In this document: piece by piece, positions 51,939 through 62,064 of the stretch
How positions within the stretch are numbered: the first letter of the stretch is position 1
Layout: each line of letters begins with the position of its first letter
DNA from: Pirellulales bacterium
Lineage (GTDB): Bacteria > Planctomycetota > Planctomycetia > Pirellulales > PALSA-1355
DNA length: 64,000 nucleotides
Reading direction: 5' to 3'
NCBI GenBank assembly: GCA_022844125.1
Contig: JALHMI010000005.1
Location: forward strand, 62,001-126,000
Program-made: the position numbers and the translations under genes
The notes under the pieces: generated by a model
Databases searched by the model: none
Told to the model about the DNA's origin: nothing
Seen by the model: only the letters and a program-made list of their open reading frames with translations

Positions 51939-53921
51939 TCAGGCCTGGGCAATCCGAAATATATGTGCCGGCGAGGCCGCCGGTTCAAGTTTGACGAAAT
52001 TGCGCTGGCCCTGCCAATGGAATGTCGCATCGTTCAGCAAATCGTGCAACTGATAAGGCCGATCGCCGGAAAGTCCGAGCTCGCCCAGATTCAGATCGAC
52101 GAATCCCTGCTCCTCCCCATAGAAGTTCAGGTTCACCACCACCAGCACCCGATTGCAACCATCGGCCGTGCTCTTGCTGTAGCACAAAAGATGCTCGTTG
52201 TCGGTCGGATGAAACGTGAGCCCCGTGGTGTACTGCAGCGCCGGGTTTTGGCGGCGAATGCGGTTCAGCGCACCGATCACGCCGCCGAGATTCTCGGGCC
52301 CGGTGAAATCCCACGCGCGGTTTTGGTACTTTTCCGAGTCCAGATATTCTTCGCTGCCCGCCTCGCGGGGCAAGTGCTCCATGTTCTCGAACGCGGGCCC
52401 ATAGATGCCGTAGTTCGAGCTGAGCGTGCCGGCCAGAATCAGCCGCGCGATGAACGCCGGACGACCGCCGACCTGCAAATGCTCGGGCAGGATGTCCGGC
52501 GTGTTGGGCCAGAAGTTCGGCCGGAAGAATTCGCGGACCGGCGTCTGGGTGAGCTCGGTCAGGTACTCGGTGAACTCCTGCTTGGTATTGCGCCAGGTGA
52601 AGTAGGTGTACGACTGCGTGAAGCCCAGTTTCGCGAGGCGATACATGATCTTCGGCCGCGTGAACGCTTCGGAGAGGAAAATCGCCTCGGGATACTGCGC
52701 CTTCACCTCGCTGATGCAAAATTCCCAGAACGGCAGGGCCTTGGTGTGCGGATTGTCGACGCGGAACACGCGGACGCCCTGCTCGCACCAGTAGAGGAAC
52801 ACGTCGGTCAGCTCGCGCCACAGCCCTTGCCAGTCGCTGGTCTCGAAGTCGAAGGGATAAATGTCCTGGTACTTCTTGGGCGGATTCTCGGCGTACTGAA
52901 TCGTGCCGTCCGGCCGCTGCTTAAACCATTCGGGATGTTCCTTCACGTACGGATGATCGGGCGAGCACTGGAAGGCGATGTCGAGCGCCACATCGATGCC
53001 GCGGGTATGCGCGGCCGCCAGCAGCGCGTGAAAGTCGTCGAGCGTGCCGAGTTCCGAGAGGATCGCCTTGTGGCCGCCGTCCGCGCCGCCGATCGCCCAG
53101 GGAGAACCGACGTCGCCCGGCTCGGCAGTGACACGATTGTTCTTACCTTTGCGAAACTGCTCGCCAATTGGATGAATCGGCGGCAGGTATACGACGTCGA
53201 AGCCCATCTCGGCGATGCGCGGCAGCCAGCCGATCACGTCGCGAAACATGCCGTGCTTGGATTCGTCACCCGTCGTCGAACGCGGGAACAGTTCGTACCA
53301 GGTGCTGAAACGAGCCCGCTCGCTGTCGACGATGACGCCGAATGGCTGGCTGGTGGTGGCATAGCGCAGGTCGGGGTAGCGGGCCGTGATCTCGTCGAGC
53401 TCGTCGGCCGCGGTCTGGTAAGCGGCGACGTCGTTGCCTTGCGCGAGCAGCTCTTGCCAGTGCCGCAGGCGCGCGGCGTCCTGCCCATGTACATTGACCG
53501 CTTCGGCCCTGTCGGCAGCTTCGCCGATGAGCTTTGCGCCAATCTGCAGGTCGATCTTCACGTCCTGGCCGGCGGCGATGCGTTTCTTCAGATCACGATG
53601 CCAGGTGACGAAGCCGTCGACCCAGCCGCGGAGGGCGAACTCGTGGCGACCGACTTCCATGAGAGTGAACTCGGCCCGCCAGGCATCGTTCACGAGCGAC
53701 TCGAGCGGTTCGACCTGCCAGGTGGACTCGCCCTGCTGACGATGAAGGATCTGCGCGCGGACCACGTCGTGTCCGTCGGCGAAGATGTCGGCCGTCACCA
53801 GGATCGGTTCGCCGGGGGTGCGTTTGATGGCGAAACGGCCGGCGTCGACCGTCGGCTGAACGTTCTCGATGACGACGCGACTGCGACCTTCGCCGATCGC
53901 GCTGAGGGAGGAATGATTCAT
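51939..53921 (-). CDS. glgE: Maltose-1-phosphate maltosyltransferase
   Basis: The 660-residue enzyme adds maltose from maltose-1-phosphate to alpha-glucan chains. The start is ATG 53921 (MNHSSLSAIG). An N-terminal domain binding glycosyl chains (1-~195) is followed by the GH13 barrel: FGVIVDSERARFSTWYELFPRS split as FGVIVDSERARFSTW (194-208) and YELFPRS, then DVVYLPPIHPIG. The catalytic nucleophile is D389 (VRVFRVDNPHTK) and the acid-base E418 (LSEAFTRP). The large GlgE-specific insert and EEQGFVDL tail are present. The operon glgE-mak ends at the convergent pyc gene. Confidence 0.94.
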   Translation of the reverse strand: MNHSSLSAIGEGRSRVVIENVQPTVDAGRFAIKRTPGEPILVTADIFADGHDVVRAQILHRQQGESTWQVEPLESLVNDAWRAEFTLMEVGRHEFALRGWVDGFVTWHRDLKKRIAAGQDVKIDLQIGAKLIGEAADRAEAVNVHGQDAARLRHWQELLAQGNDVAAYQTAADELDEITARYPDLRYATTSQPFGVIVDSERARFSTWYELFPRSTTGDESKHGMFRDVIGWLPRIAEMGFDVVYLPPIHPIGEQFRKGKNNRVTAEPGDVGSPWAIGGADGGHKAILSELGTLDDFHALLAAAHTRGIDVALDIAFQCSPDHPYVKEHPEWFKQRPDGTIQYAENPPKKYQDIYPFDFETSDWQGLWRELTDVFLYWCEQGVRVFRVDNPHTKALPFWEFCISEVKAQYPEAIFLSEAFTRPKIMYRLAKLGFTQSYTYFTWRNTKQEFTEYLTELTQTPVREFFRPNFWPNTPDILPEHLQVGGRPAFIARLILAGTLSSNYGIYGPAFENMEHLPREAGSEEYLDSEKYQNRAWDFTGPENLGGVIGALNRIRRQNPALQYTTGLTFHPTDNEHLLCYSKSTADGCNRVLVVVNLNFYGEEQGFVDLNLGELGLSGDRPYQLHDLLNDATFHWQGQRNFVKLEPAASPAHIFRIAQA

Positions 53922-54283
53922 CGGCGGGTACGTCCTTGAGCGGCTTGCAAGTCGGGGCGGTCGTGCCCCTTCTCTTTAGAATCTTCGAACCGGCGAGTCC
54001 GCTGACCAGCGAGACAGCGGGCGGGCGACCGGTTGGGTGGGAGTTTCAGGCGGGTCTCGCGGCTTCTCTAGAGCGTAGCATGCGGATAATATGCCCGCGG
54101 CGAGCGACCGGCACAATTTGCCGCCTCGGCGAAGTCGACACTTGGTCCAACTGCTACGACCCGCGCAATCTGGGCGCGGTTCGGCTGAGGTGCGATCCGG
54201 CCGCCGGCCCGGGGGTAAGGGAAGGGGTTGAAACGCGGCTTGCCGATCCTCGAAACAGAAATTAGGATAGATCGTTTGCTTGA
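53922..54283. other. Intergenic stretch before tRNA-Asn, no gene seen
   Basis: This 362-bp spacer between glgE and the tRNA gene contains only chance frames. It must include the glgE promoter and perhaps that of the tRNA. Confidence 0.5.
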
Positions 54284-55041
<758 letters not shown>

Positions 55042-55167
55042 CTCACGGTCTACGACAGCGTGCACTACGGATTCTATCTGTACGCGGTTCCCGAACCAGC
55101 GACGTGGGCGCCGATGGTGCTGGCGTTTGCGGCCGTGGCGATCGTCCGGGCAAGGAGAAAGTTGTAG
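55042..55167 (+). pseudogene. Remnant of a PEP-CTERM protein
   Basis: The last ~40 codons of an open frame read TVYDSVHYGFYLYAVPEP, then ATWAPMVLAFAAVAIVRARRKL and stop. This is a PEP motif, a hydrophobic helix and a basic end, i.e. an intact PEP-CTERM tail, but the upstream part of the frame (54886-55041) is Arg/Cys-rich and does not resemble a signal peptide or mature domain. I read this as the surviving 3' end of a decayed exported protein gene. Confidence 0.55.
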
Positions 55168-55368
55168 AGCGGCGAGACGATAAGTCGAGAGCAACCCGGC
55201 GGGCGAGACTTCGCGCGTGCGCGCTGGCGTGCGTTGTTTCGACCGATCGAATTGGCGGCGACCGAAGGGCGAGTTAACACGCATGGCACAAGCGCCCCAC
55301 GAGAGCTAGAATGCTGCCGACTCAACTGGCAGTGCCAGTTCCGACTCCAGCGGCAGAGCAGCTTTACC

Positions 55369-56646
55369 ATGCGTTTCAGTCCGTGCAAGCTAGACCTGTG
55401 GTTCGTCGCGGCGGCCCACCTGCTGCTCGGACTCGGCTGCTCCGAGCAAGCTTCCCGGCCCGAGGTGGTTCGTCCCGTGCGTACGCTGGTGGTGGCAGCG
55501 GGCGACGAGGTGCAGGAACGTATTTTTCCCGGCAGGGTCGATGCCTCCAAGCGTGCCGAGCTTGCCTTCTTGGTTCCCGGCGTGCTGGTGAAGTTGCCCG
55601 TTAAGGAAGGGCAGCAGGTCGCCAAAGGGGAAGTCATCGGCGAGCTGCGGATGGACGAGTTTGAAGCGCGCCTGACCGCGCTCAAGGGACAACTCGATCG
55701 TGCTCGGGCTGTGCTGGCCGCGGCTCAGGCCGGCGAGCGTCCCGAAGAACGGTTGCGATTGGAGTCTCAATTGCGATCGGCCGCGGCCCGGCTGGCCAAT
55801 GCTCGAACCGAGTTCGATCGGGCCAAGCGACTGGCGGACGGAAACGCGATTGCGCGAACTGACTTTGAGGCCGCGGAAACGGCGTACGATGTCGCCGTCG
55901 AAGAACACAAAGCAGCGCAGCAGGTGCTGGAGCAAAGCGCCGTCGCGCGCGAGGAGGACATCGAGGCCGCGCTGGCCGATGTCCGAGGGCTGGAAGGCCG
56001 AGTCGTCGAGGCGCAGTTGCAACTGGCCGACTGCGTGCTGCGTGCGCCCTATGACGGCGTGATCGCACGCCGCTTTGTCGAAGTCGGCCACAACGTCCGT
56101 GCGATGGAACCGATCGTGCGATTTCAGAATGTGGATGAGGCCGAGATCGCCGTCGATGTGCCTGAAAGCGTCATGACTGCCGACATTCGCCGGGCCGACA
56201 TCCTGCAGATGGAGGCCGAGTTGAGCGGCGTGCCGGGCGTGCGGTTTCCGGTCCGGATCAGCGAAACGGCCATGGTGGCGGATCCCACCACGCAGACGTT
56301 CAATGTGCGAGTGGCCATGGAAGCACCGCCTGAACTGCAGGCGCTACCCGGTATGACGGCCGTGGTCCGCGTGCGCTTTCGGCGTGCGGGAATTCTGGGC
56401 GATCAGATTCTGGTTCCAGCTTCGGCAATACTGCAGCGCGAAGATCAGACGCCGGCAGTGTGGGTGATCGACGCTGAAGGTCGGGTCTCTGGCCGCGTCG
56501 TAAAGCTCGGCGAGGCCAGCGGTGGCCAGGTGGAAGTCCTCGAAGGGTTGGAGCCCGGTGAACGGATTGCCATCGCGGGTGTCACGTTTCTGCGCGACGG
56601 CATGCAGGTGAATGATCTGGGAGACTCGCTGGGCGGCCCTCAATGA
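55369..56646 (+). CDS. RND efflux adaptor (membrane fusion) lipoprotein
   Basis: From ATG 55369 the 425-residue protein has a lipoprotein leader with Cys24 (LLLGLGC), so it is anchored in the inner membrane facing the periplasm. HlyD-type domains follow: the barrel-sandwich halves ELAFLVPGVLVKLPVKEGQQVAKGEVIGEL (split around residues 62-95) and LADCVLRAPYDGVIARRFVEVG, with a coiled-coil hairpin between (about 100-215; LKGQLDRARAVLAAAQAGE), and a beta-barrel and membrane-proximal domain to the end. It bridges the permease and outer-membrane factor of the pump encoded next; the permease ATG overlaps its stop (ATGA, 56643-56646). Confidence 0.93.
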   Translation: MRFSPCKLDLWFVAAAHLLLGLGCSEQASRPEVVRPVRTLVVAAGDEVQERIFPGRVDASKRAELAFLVPGVLVKLPVKEGQQVAKGEVIGELRMDEFEARLTALKGQLDRARAVLAAAQAGERPEERLRLESQLRSAAARLANARTEFDRAKRLADGNAIARTDFEAAETAYDVAVEEHKAAQQVLEQSAVAREEDIEAALADVRGLEGRVVEAQLQLADCVLRAPYDGVIARRFVEVGHNVRAMEPIVRFQNVDEAEIAVDVPESVMTADIRRADILQMEAELSGVPGVRFPVRISETAMVADPTTQTFNVRVAMEAPPELQALPGMTAVVRVRFRRAGILGDQILVPASAILQREDQTPAVWVIDAEGRVSGRVVKLGEASGGQVEVLEGLEPGERIAIAGVTFLRDGMQVNDLGDSLGGPQ

Positions 56647-59600
56647 ACCCTGCCGAACTATCGATCCGCAAGAACCGCATTGCATTCGCGGCGATGGCCA
56701 TCCTGATTGTGGGCGGCCTGGTGGCGTATCTGCAGATCGGTCGGCTGGAAGACCCCGAGTTCACGATCAAAGAAGCGCTGATTATCACGCCCTATCCCGG
56801 GGCCAGTGCCGAGGAAGTCGCCACCGAGGTGACCAACGTGATTGAACGGGCCTGCCAGCAGCTCGGTCAGTTGAAACGCGTGGAGTCGGAGTCGACGCGC
56901 GGCCGTTCGGTGGTGACGGTCGTCATTCAGGACCGCTTCGATAAGCATCGGATTCCGCAAGTCTGGGACGAGCTTCGCCGCAAGATCGCCGACGTCCAGC
57001 GCGAGTTGCCACCCTCGGTGCGCGGAACATCGCAGGTGGTCGACGACTTTGGCGACGTGTACGGCGTATTCTTCGCGGTCACCGGCGAAGGCTACTCGCA
57101 GCCAGAATTGCGGCGGTACGCCGAGTTCTTGCGCCGCGAGCTGCTGCGCGTGCAGGATGTCAAGAAGGTCGACCTGTTCGCCGAGCAGCAGGAAGTCGTG
57201 CACTTGGAAATCTCGCGACAACGGCTCGCGGGATTGGGAATCAACGAAGAGCGGATCTATAGCCAACTGCAGGCGCGAAACCTAGCCGCCGATGGTGGCC
57301 GGGTCCGCGTGGGCGACCAGCACCTGTCGGTCGACCCGCGGGGTGGCTTCCGATCCGCGAATGACATGCTCGACCTGGTCATCGGTTCGGATCGGGGCGG
57401 ACAACAACTGTTCCTGCGCGACGTGGCGACGCTCGAGCGCGGCGATCGCGATCCTCCGCGACGGCTCTTGCGCTACGACGGCCAGCCTGCCATCGGCCTG
57501 GGCATCTCCACCGTGCAAGGTGGCAACGTCGTCACGATGGGCGAGGGCGTCCGGCGCAAGCTCCTGGAGCTTGAGCGCTATCAGCCGATCGGCATCGAGA
57601 TCGGCGAGATCAATTTCCAGCCCGAGGCGGTGACCGCGGCCACGAACGACTTCGTGTTCAACTTGGCCAAAGCGGTCGGGATTGTAATCGTGGTGCTGTT
57701 TTTTGCGATGGGGCGGAAGACCGCGCTGATCATCGGGGCCGTGCTGTTTCTGACGATCATGGCCACGTTCCTGGTGATGTATCTGCATGGTGACCTGCTG
57801 ATGGAGCGGATCTCGCTGGGCGCGTTGATCATCGCGCTATGCATGCTCACCGACAACGCAATTATCGTAATCGAGGGGGTCAAGGTCCGGATCGAGGACG
57901 GTGAGGATCCCCTGCTTGTGTGCCGTGAAGTGGTCGCTGAGAATCAGTGGCCGCTGTTCGGCGCAACCGCGATCGGCATCATCGCCTTCGCCGCCATCGG
58001 ACTGTCAGAGGATCGCACTGGCGAGTACTGCAACTCGCTGTTTTGGGTCATCTTGATCTCGCTCAGCCTGAGCTGGATCGCCTCGATCACGATTACGCCG
58101 CTCTTGGGCTACCTGTCGTTCAAGCCGCGCGAGGGCGGAAGTGCGAAAGCCGCGAATCCGTACGATGCCTGGCCGTTCCGCATGTACCGACTGCTGCTCG
58201 CGACGGCACTGCGTTACCGCTGGATCGTGGTGGGACTCTCCGTGGTTGCCCTACTGGCGGCCCTGTTCGGCTTCGGATACATCAAGCAGAGCTTCTTTCC
58301 GCCGGCGACGCGTCCACAGTTCATGGTCGACACATTCCTGCCAGCAGGCACGCACATTGCCGAGTCGGAAGCCTTCGCCGAGGCGGTCGAGAAGTACATT
58401 CAGTCGCTGCCGGGCGTTACGCACGTGACGTCGTTCGTCGGCGGAGGCGGCCTGCGGTTTTTGCTCGTCTATTCGCCGGAGCGCGAGAACCGGGCGTTCG
58501 TGCAATTTTTGGTCGACGTGGATGACGAGAGCAAGATCGATGGCCTCATCGAGACAATCCAGAAACACCTCGACCAGCAGCAGCCGAATGCCAACTCGGT
58601 GGCCAAGAAGTTTCTGCTCGGACCCGGGCAAGGCGGTCGCGTGCAGGCCAGGTTCTCTGGCCCCGACCCAGCTGAGCTGCGCAAGCTGGCCGCCCAGGCT
58701 CGCGAAGTTCTCGACCAGGACGGTGGAGCGGTGTGCGTGCGCCACGACTGGCGCGAGCGAGAGAAGGTGATCCGACCCGAGCTGCGCGAACAGCAGGCTC
58801 GCCGAGCGGGCATCACCAGAATCGAGGTTGCGCAGGCGCTGGAGTCCAGCTTCGAAGGCCGCGTGGTCGGGTTTTACCGCGAACCGGCCAGTGCCGGGGC
58901 CGGCGTGTTTCCGCAGGAGTCGCGGTTGCTGCCGATCGTTGCTCGTCCGCCGGTCGACGAACGCAGTGACGTCAACCGGATTCACAGCGTGCAGATCTGG
59001 AGTCCCGCGGCCGGACGGATGATTCCACTGGACCAAGTCGCCTCGGGCGCCACGATCGAGTGGGAGGATCCTGCCGTGATGCGCCGCGATCGTTTCCCCA
59101 CCGTCACCGTGCATGCCGATCCGCGCACGGGACTGCCCAGCGAGCTTTTCAATCGTGTGCGCGACAAGATCGAAGCGATCGAATTGCCCTTGGGGTATTC
59201 GCTTCAGTGGGGCGGTGAGTACGAGGATTCTCGCGAGGCCCAGGCGGCATTGGCCCGGCCGCTGCCGTTCGCCCTGGTGCTGATGGTGTTCATCGTGGTG
59301 TGCCTGTTCAACTCGTTCCGCACCACACTCTTAATCTGGCTGGTGATTCCGATGGCGATCATCGGCGTGACCGTCGGCCTGGTGGTCACGGGCATGCCGT
59401 TCGGGTTCATGGCGCTGCTGGGCGTGCTCAGCCTGGGTGGCGAACTGATCAAAAACCAGATCGTCGTGCTGAGCAAGATTCTTACCGAGATCAAAAAGGG
59501 CAAACCCAGCTACGCGGCGATTCTCGACGGCGCCGTAAGCAAGGTCCGCCCCGTCTCGATGGTGGTGTTCACGACGGTGCTGGGCATGATCCCGCTGCTC

Positions 59601-59771
59601 CAGGACCCGTTCTTTGGCGCAATGAGCGTGTGCATCATGTTCGGTCTGTCCTTTGCCGCCGTGCTAAGCCTGATCGTGACGCCCGTGCTGTATGCGATCT
59701 TCTTCGGGATCCACGAATCTGACTCGGACAGCCAGCAGACTGACCCGGCGCCGGTGGCAAAGCCGAGCTAG
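56643..59771 (+). CDS. RND efflux transporter permease
   Basis: The 1042-residue inner-membrane permease has the RND layout of twelve helices and two large periplasmic loops. It starts MNPAELSIRKNRIAFAAMA. The TM4 proton-relay region reads MLTDNAIIVIEG (D404-N405), where AcrB has Asp-Asp; the TM10 lysine is K937 in ELIKNQIVVLSK. Loop segments include QIGRLEDPEFTIKEALIITPYPGA and QEVVHLEISRQRLAGLGI. Proton-driven export of hydrophobic drugs or similar compounds is the general role; substrate cannot be read from sequence. Not a metal-type (CusA) permease by its TM4 motif. Coupled to the adaptor upstream; the outer-membrane factor gene follows after 287 bp. Confidence 0.93.
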   Translation: MNPAELSIRKNRIAFAAMAILIVGGLVAYLQIGRLEDPEFTIKEALIITPYPGASAEEVATEVTNVIERACQQLGQLKRVESESTRGRSVVTVVIQDRFDKHRIPQVWDELRRKIADVQRELPPSVRGTSQVVDDFGDVYGVFFAVTGEGYSQPELRRYAEFLRRELLRVQDVKKVDLFAEQQEVVHLEISRQRLAGLGINEERIYSQLQARNLAADGGRVRVGDQHLSVDPRGGFRSANDMLDLVIGSDRGGQQLFLRDVATLERGDRDPPRRLLRYDGQPAIGLGISTVQGGNVVTMGEGVRRKLLELERYQPIGIEIGEINFQPEAVTAATNDFVFNLAKAVGIVIVVLFFAMGRKTALIIGAVLFLTIMATFLVMYLHGDLLMERISLGALIIALCMLTDNAIIVIEGVKVRIEDGEDPLLVCREVVAENQWPLFGATAIGIIAFAAIGLSEDRTGEYCNSLFWVILISLSLSWIASITITPLLGYLSFKPREGGSAKAANPYDAWPFRMYRLLLATALRYRWIVVGLSVVALLAALFGFGYIKQSFFPPATRPQFMVDTFLPAGTHIAESEAFAEAVEKYIQSLPGVTHVTSFVGGGGLRFLLVYSPERENRAFVQFLVDVDDESKIDGLIETIQKHLDQQQPNANSVAKKFLLGPGQGGRVQARFSGPDPAELRKLAAQAREVLDQDGGAVCVRHDWREREKVIRPELREQQARRAGITRIEVAQALESSFEGRVVGFYREPASAGAGVFPQESRLLPIVARPPVDERSDVNRIHSVQIWSPAAGRMIPLDQVASGATIEWEDPAVMRRDRFPTVTVHADPRTGLPSELFNRVRDKIEAIELPLGYSLQWGGEYEDSREAQAALARPLPFALVLMVFIVVCLFNSFRTTLLIWLVIPMAIIGVTVGLVVTGMPFGFMALLGVLSLGGELIKNQIVVLSKILTEIKKGKPSYAAILDGAVSKVRPVSMVVFTTVLGMIPLLQDPFFGAMSVCIMFGLSFAAVLSLIVTPVLYAIFFGIHESDSDSQQTDPAPVAKPS

Positions 59772-60058
59772 CACCAGCGACGTTGATCATAAGCTGGCCG
59801 CGAAAGCCGGTGTGGAACTTTGCCGACTGCGCAAAGTGCGACCGGCTCCGGGCGGACAACATCCGTCAGTGCCAACGCCTGGTCTGCCGCTCAGGCAGCG
59901 TGTGACGACCGTATGGGTTGCGCCGCTGGGCGCGGTTCCCCTCAATGCACCGAGAGTCGGGGACGATCTATGAGCGATAGGTTCGATCCTAGCGTCAGAA
60001 TCGAATCTGCTGGTTGTGCGTCCCCTCCCGTCGCCTTGGATCTCAGGGCAAACGCTCC
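59772..60058. other. Intergenic gap inside RND cluster
   Basis: These 287 bp between permease and outer-membrane factor genes contain no gene I can support. The gap is large for an operon, so an internal promoter is possible. Confidence 0.45.
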
Positions 60059-61690
60059 ATGTTCTCTCGGTCGATCTCCGTCGCGTCTGCGTCGGCAGAC
60101 TTCGCGGTGCGCCCAGCTCGCCACTGCGAAGGTCCGCGGCGACGCGCGCTGCGCATCGGCGGAGTCGCCGGGTTGATCGTGCTGACCGTGCTACTCGCAC
60201 CGGGCTGCCAGAGCTGCGGCAACTGGCTGCATAACGGCTTCAAGGTTGGCCCGGACTATCAGAAGCCGGCGGCGCCGATTGCGGACCACTGGATCGACTT
60301 CAACGATCCGCGGGTGATCTCGGAGCCGGCGCACGATCGAGACTGGTGGCGGATCTTTGGCGATCCCACGCTCGACGCGCTCGTTCAGCAAACCTATCAG
60401 GGCAATCTTCCGCTGCAGTCGCAAGGGCAGCGCGTGCTCGAGTTTCGCGCGCAGCGGGCGATCGCCGTGGGTAACCTCCTGCCCCAGGCCCAGTCGTTCA
60501 ACGGGTTCTATCGCCGCATTCAGATCAGCGAAAACGGCAACATCGCCGGCGTGTCGTTGCCGACCCGGGCGTTCGACTTGTGGAATATCGGCCCCAGCCT
60601 GAGCTGGGAACTCGACGTGTGGGGGCGCTACCGGCGCGGCATCGAAATGACGACCGCACAAGCCGATCAGCAGATTGAACTCTACGACGACGTGCTGGCC
60701 ATTGCGGTTGCCGACACGGCTCGGGCGTATGCCAACCTGCGCGCGGCCGAGGAGTTCGTGCGTCTCGCGCGGCAGAACGTGGAGAGTCAGCAGGGGAGCC
60801 TGAAGCTGGCGGAGACTCGCTACCGCGAAGGCGCCGTGAGCGAGATGGACGTCACCCAGGCGCGCTCCACGCTCCGAGAAACGACCGCCCTGATTCCTGA
60901 GTTTGAAATCATGCTGCGGCAGGCGAACAACGAGCTTTGCATCCTGCGCGGGCTGCCAATGCACGACATAACCGAGCAAGTCGGCGAAGGACCAATTCCT
61001 GCTGCGCCACCGGCCGTGTCGCTGGGGATTCCAGGCGAGCTGATGCGGCGGCGGCCGGACGTGCGCGCGGCGGAGCGAGCGGTGGCGAGCGCCAGCGCCG
61101 AGATCGGTATCGCCGCTACGGACTTGTTTCCGCAATTCTCGATCGATGGCTCCTTCAGTTGGACCTCGAACGACGTGTCCGACCTGTTCACGGGCAAATC
61201 GTTTGGCGGTCTGGCCGGCCCGACGTTTCGCTGGAACATCCTCAACTACGGCCGGATTCGGAACAACATCAGCCGCGAGCAGTCGCAGTTCCAGCAGGCA
61301 GCGCTCGACTACCAGCAAACCGTTTTGCAGGCGAATCGAGAAGTCGAGAATGCCCTGATCTCGTTCCTAAAGTCGCAAGAGCGGGCAGCCGAGTTGCAGG
61401 GCGCCGTCGAGGATACGAAGCGCTCCGTGGAGATCGCGCTCACCCGGTACCGGGAAGGCGCCACCACGTTCGAGCGGATCTACAACCTGCAGAACGTTCT
61501 CGTCCGGCAGCAGATCGAGCAAGCCCGGGCGCGGGCGGAGACCACGCTCGCGCTGATCGAAGTTTACCGGGCCTTGCGCGGCGGCTGGCAAATCCGGCTC
61601 GACCGACCGTCAGGCCCTCCGGACCTCGTCTCGACAGGCATCGAAGAACTACCGCCCGTTGAGACGCATTTGTCACCACCACCGCAATGA
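60059..61690 (+). CDS. RND outer-membrane factor lipoprotein (TolC/OprM type)
   Basis: The 543-residue protein starts at ATG 60059; its long N-terminal segment leads to a lipobox APGC with Cys50, typical of NodT/OprM-type lipoproteins. Two repeated TolC-like helical modules follow. Motifs are VGPDYQKP (a hallmark just after the lipid anchor), WWRIFGDPTLDALVQQ, LSWELDVWGRYRRGIE, RPDVRAAERAVASASAEIG and AVGNLLPQAQ. It forms the outer-membrane channel of the tripartite pump with the adaptor and permease. The N-terminal part before the lipobox is longer than usual (49 residues), so a later start is possible. Confidence 0.92.
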   Translation: MFSRSISVASASADFAVRPARHCEGPRRRALRIGGVAGLIVLTVLLAPGCQSCGNWLHNGFKVGPDYQKPAAPIADHWIDFNDPRVISEPAHDRDWWRIFGDPTLDALVQQTYQGNLPLQSQGQRVLEFRAQRAIAVGNLLPQAQSFNGFYRRIQISENGNIAGVSLPTRAFDLWNIGPSLSWELDVWGRYRRGIEMTTAQADQQIELYDDVLAIAVADTARAYANLRAAEEFVRLARQNVESQQGSLKLAETRYREGAVSEMDVTQARSTLRETTALIPEFEIMLRQANNELCILRGLPMHDITEQVGEGPIPAAPPAVSLGIPGELMRRRPDVRAAERAVASASAEIGIAATDLFPQFSIDGSFSWTSNDVSDLFTGKSFGGLAGPTFRWNILNYGRIRNNISREQSQFQQAALDYQQTVLQANREVENALISFLKSQERAAELQGAVEDTKRSVEIALTRYREGATTFERIYNLQNVLVRQQIEQARARAETTLALIEVYRALRGGWQIRLDRPSGPPDLVSTGIEELPPVETHLSPPPQ

Positions 61691-61722
61691 CGCCCGGCCA
61701 CGCCACTTTCAGGACATAAGTC

Positions 61723-62064
61723 ATGACCGCACGCATTGTGATTTCCGCGGCTCTGCTGGGTGTGCTGCTTTCGACAGATACGCTGCTGGCCGGCGACCCA
61801 TGCTGCGATGCGTTACGCGGCGTTCCGATTCCCGACTGCGTTCGCTTGCGCTGCTGCGACGATTACTGTCCGAAAGCTGCGCCTTGCGCGAAGTGCATCG
61901 GGCGATACTGCTGCGACGACTACTGTCCCAAGGCGGCCCCTTGCGCGGTGAACGTACGGCAATCGTGCTGCGACGACTATTGCTCGAAGCCGTTCCCGTG
62001 CATCTTCTGCCCGCCGTGCAGCACTAACAAGGTACAAGCCAATAATGGTGCAATACATCAATGA
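61723..62064 (+). CDS. Exported Cys-rich CCDDYC repeat protein
   Basis: The 113-residue protein (ATG 61723, AGGA nine bases upstream) has a signal peptide (MTARIVISAALLGVLLSTDTLLAG) and three tandem units of the form CCDDYC-x-K-x3-PC: CCDDYCPKAAPC twice and CCDDYCSKPFPC, then CPPC. With about 19 cysteines, mostly paired with Asp, it could bind metal ions or form a disulfide-stapled structure outside the cytoplasm. It lies 32 bp after the outer-membrane factor gene on the same strand, so it may belong to the RND operon. I know of similar short Cys-rich proteins in planctomycetes but not of an assigned function. Confidence 0.8.
   Translation: MTARIVISAALLGVLLSTDTLLAGDPCCDALRGVPIPDCVRLRCCDDYCPKAAPCAKCIGRYCCDDYCPKAAPCAVNVRQSCCDDYCSKPFPCIFCPPCSTNKVQANNGAIHQ

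Noticed and set aside
51963-53939. Long plus-strand open frame (658 codons) opposite glgE
   Set aside because: Antisense of a gene with clear GH13 catalytic motifs; no independent protein features.
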